Notes under the pieces: model-generated
The model's input: the letters and a program-made list of their open reading frames with translations, nothing else
Told to the model about the DNA's origin: nothing
The model's database searches: none
Source: Synergistaceae bacterium
GTDB lineage: Bacteria; Synergistota; Synergistia; Synergistales; Aminobacteriaceae
Length of the DNA stretch: 5,073 bases
Reading direction: 5' to 3'
Assembly: GCA_012523155.1 (NCBI GenBank)
Contig: JAAYJB010000378.1
Coordinates: 1-5,073, forward strand
Translations under genes and position numbers: made by a program
Part shown: positions 4,402 through 5,073 of the stretch, in pieces
How the letters are laid out: each line of letters begins with the position of its first letter
Position numbering within the stretch: the stretch's first letter is position 1

Positions 4402-5073
4402 CTACCCCCAGAAAGCCCGTATGGTCTCTTCATCAGGCTTCTTGCCCAGGTATGATCCTGCAAGAAAAGCCACAAGGGCGATGGCGATGGAGGGAACGAT
4501 CTGGTGAGTCCCCCCGAGCTGGATCTTCTGTATCATCATCCAGAAAAACGCTCCGCTTCCTGCCGCCATGGAGAGCAGGGCTCCCGTGGCATTGGCACGT
4601 TTCCAGTAAAGCCCAAGCACCGTGGGCCAGAAAAAAACCGCCTCCAGCCCTCCGAACGCGAACAGGTTGATCCACACAAGGAGCGAAGGGGGCCTCAGGG
4701 CTGCAATAAAAACGATGGCTCCCACAACAGCTGTTGCCATGAAGCTCAATGTACCAAGTTTCCGGGGAGAAACCACGATTCCCCGCTTGGATGCATAGTG
4801 ATGATACAGATCCTTCACGATGGCGGCGGAAGAGATGATGAGCATCGAGTCAACTGTAGACATGATGGCTGCCAGGGGGCCGGCGATGAAAACGCCTGCC
4901 CAGAATGGTGAGAGGAGCCTTACCGCTATGGTCGGAACTGCCAGGTCCCCTACTTCGATACCCGGAACGACCGCTCTGCCGAGTGCTCCCACAAGGTGCA
5001 TGGTAAGAAGGAGAAACCCGACGACAAATGTTCCTATTATGATGCCGTTATTCATTGATTTCGCGTCCCGGAA
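4402..5073 (-). CDS. panF: Sodium/pantothenate symporter PanF, C-terminal 223 residues (N-terminus beyond window)
   Basis: PanF brings pantothenate, the precursor of coenzyme A, into the cell together with Na+; it belongs to the sodium:solute symporter family of inner-membrane carriers. The frame is open to the right edge (first codons F-R-D-A-K-S), so the ATG at 5055 is internal. E. coli PanF is about 480 residues, so slightly under half is present. Diagnostic segments, numbered within the fragment, are RDAKSMNNGIIIGT (2-15), GALGRAVVPGIEVGDLAVPT (29-48), AGPLAAIMSTVDSML (64-78) leading into SSAAIVKDLY (81-90), and INLFAFGGLEAVFFWPTVLG (135-154), all very close to known PanF. About six membrane-spanning segments are visible, followed by a short tail ending IRAFWG. 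The stop is TAG at 4402-4404, directly followed by a terminator, so this gene ends its transcription unit. A related symporter with another substrate is possible but less likely. Confidence 0.92.
   Translation of the reverse strand, partial: FRDAKSMNNGIIIGTFVVGFLLLTMHLVGALGRAVVPGIEVGDLAVPTIAVRLLSPFWAGVFIAGPLAAIMSTVDSMLIISSAAIVKDLYHHYASKRGIVVSPRKLGTLSFMATAVVGAIVFIAALRPPSLLVWINLFAFGGLEAVFFWPTVLGLYWKRANATGALLSMAAGSGAFFWMMIQKIQLGGTHQIVPSIAIALVAFLAGSYLGKKPDEETIRAFWG

Noticed and set aside
4504..4911. Plus-strand open frame of 135 codons
   Set aside because: It is antisense to panF, which is recognised over its full visible length.
1..5073. CRISPR arrays, tRNA or rRNA genes, insertion sequences, attachment sites
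   Set aside because: No regularly spaced long repeats, cloverleaf-like segments, transposase-like frames or terminal inverted repeats were seen on reading the window.

Overview
The window looks like a chromosomal stretch from a mesophilic, probably anaerobic or fermentative bacterium of moderate GC content. A TRAP-type solute-binding protein, a sodium-driven symporter and a free-standing ferredoxin-type Fe-S protein together would suit a Synergistota-like or related organism. That placement is a guess from gene content and protein flavour. There are no phage, transposon, CRISPR, tRNA or rRNA signals.

Layout from left to right. (1) Bases 1-966, minus strand: the first 322 residues of a DctP-type TRAP transporter solute-binding protein. 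It runs off the left edge, so its membrane subunits, if adjacent, lie outside. (2) Bases 967-1173: its leader, a sigma-70-like promoter and a cluster of three ATAAC/GTTAT arms that looks like a regulator site. (3) Bases 1174-1674, minus: a small secreted protein of unknown function. (4) Bases 1675-2081: mostly regulatory. It holds a doubtful small minus-strand ORF with a good ribosome binding site (1517-1894, overlapping the secreted-protein gene), and a divergent promoter region with three direct AATAC repeats. (5) Bases 2082-2936, plus: a QueG-related protein with cysteines for two [4Fe-4S] clusters. (6) Bases 2959-2990: a strong hairpin terminator shared by the convergent genes on either side. 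(7) Bases 3018-4166, minus: a bacterial archaeo-eukaryotic release-factor-like protein (baeRF family 3). It has its own promoter, a perfect 7-bp inverted repeat next to the -35 box, and a long leader able to fold into a large stem-loop. (8) Bases 4358-4399: a terminator for the next gene. (9) Bases 4402-5073, minus: the C-terminal half of a sodium/pantothenate symporter (PanF), cut by the right edge.

The genes do not form one pathway. Each appears to be a separate transcription unit with its own promoter or terminator: two nutrient uptake systems (TRAP substrate, pantothenate), one redox or tRNA-modification-like Fe-S protein, one translation-linked eRF1-like protein, and one secreted protein. 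The most interesting locus is the eRF1-like gene. It carries GGR where release factors have the catalytic GGQ, and it is preceded by a palindrome and a structured leader that suggest specific control.
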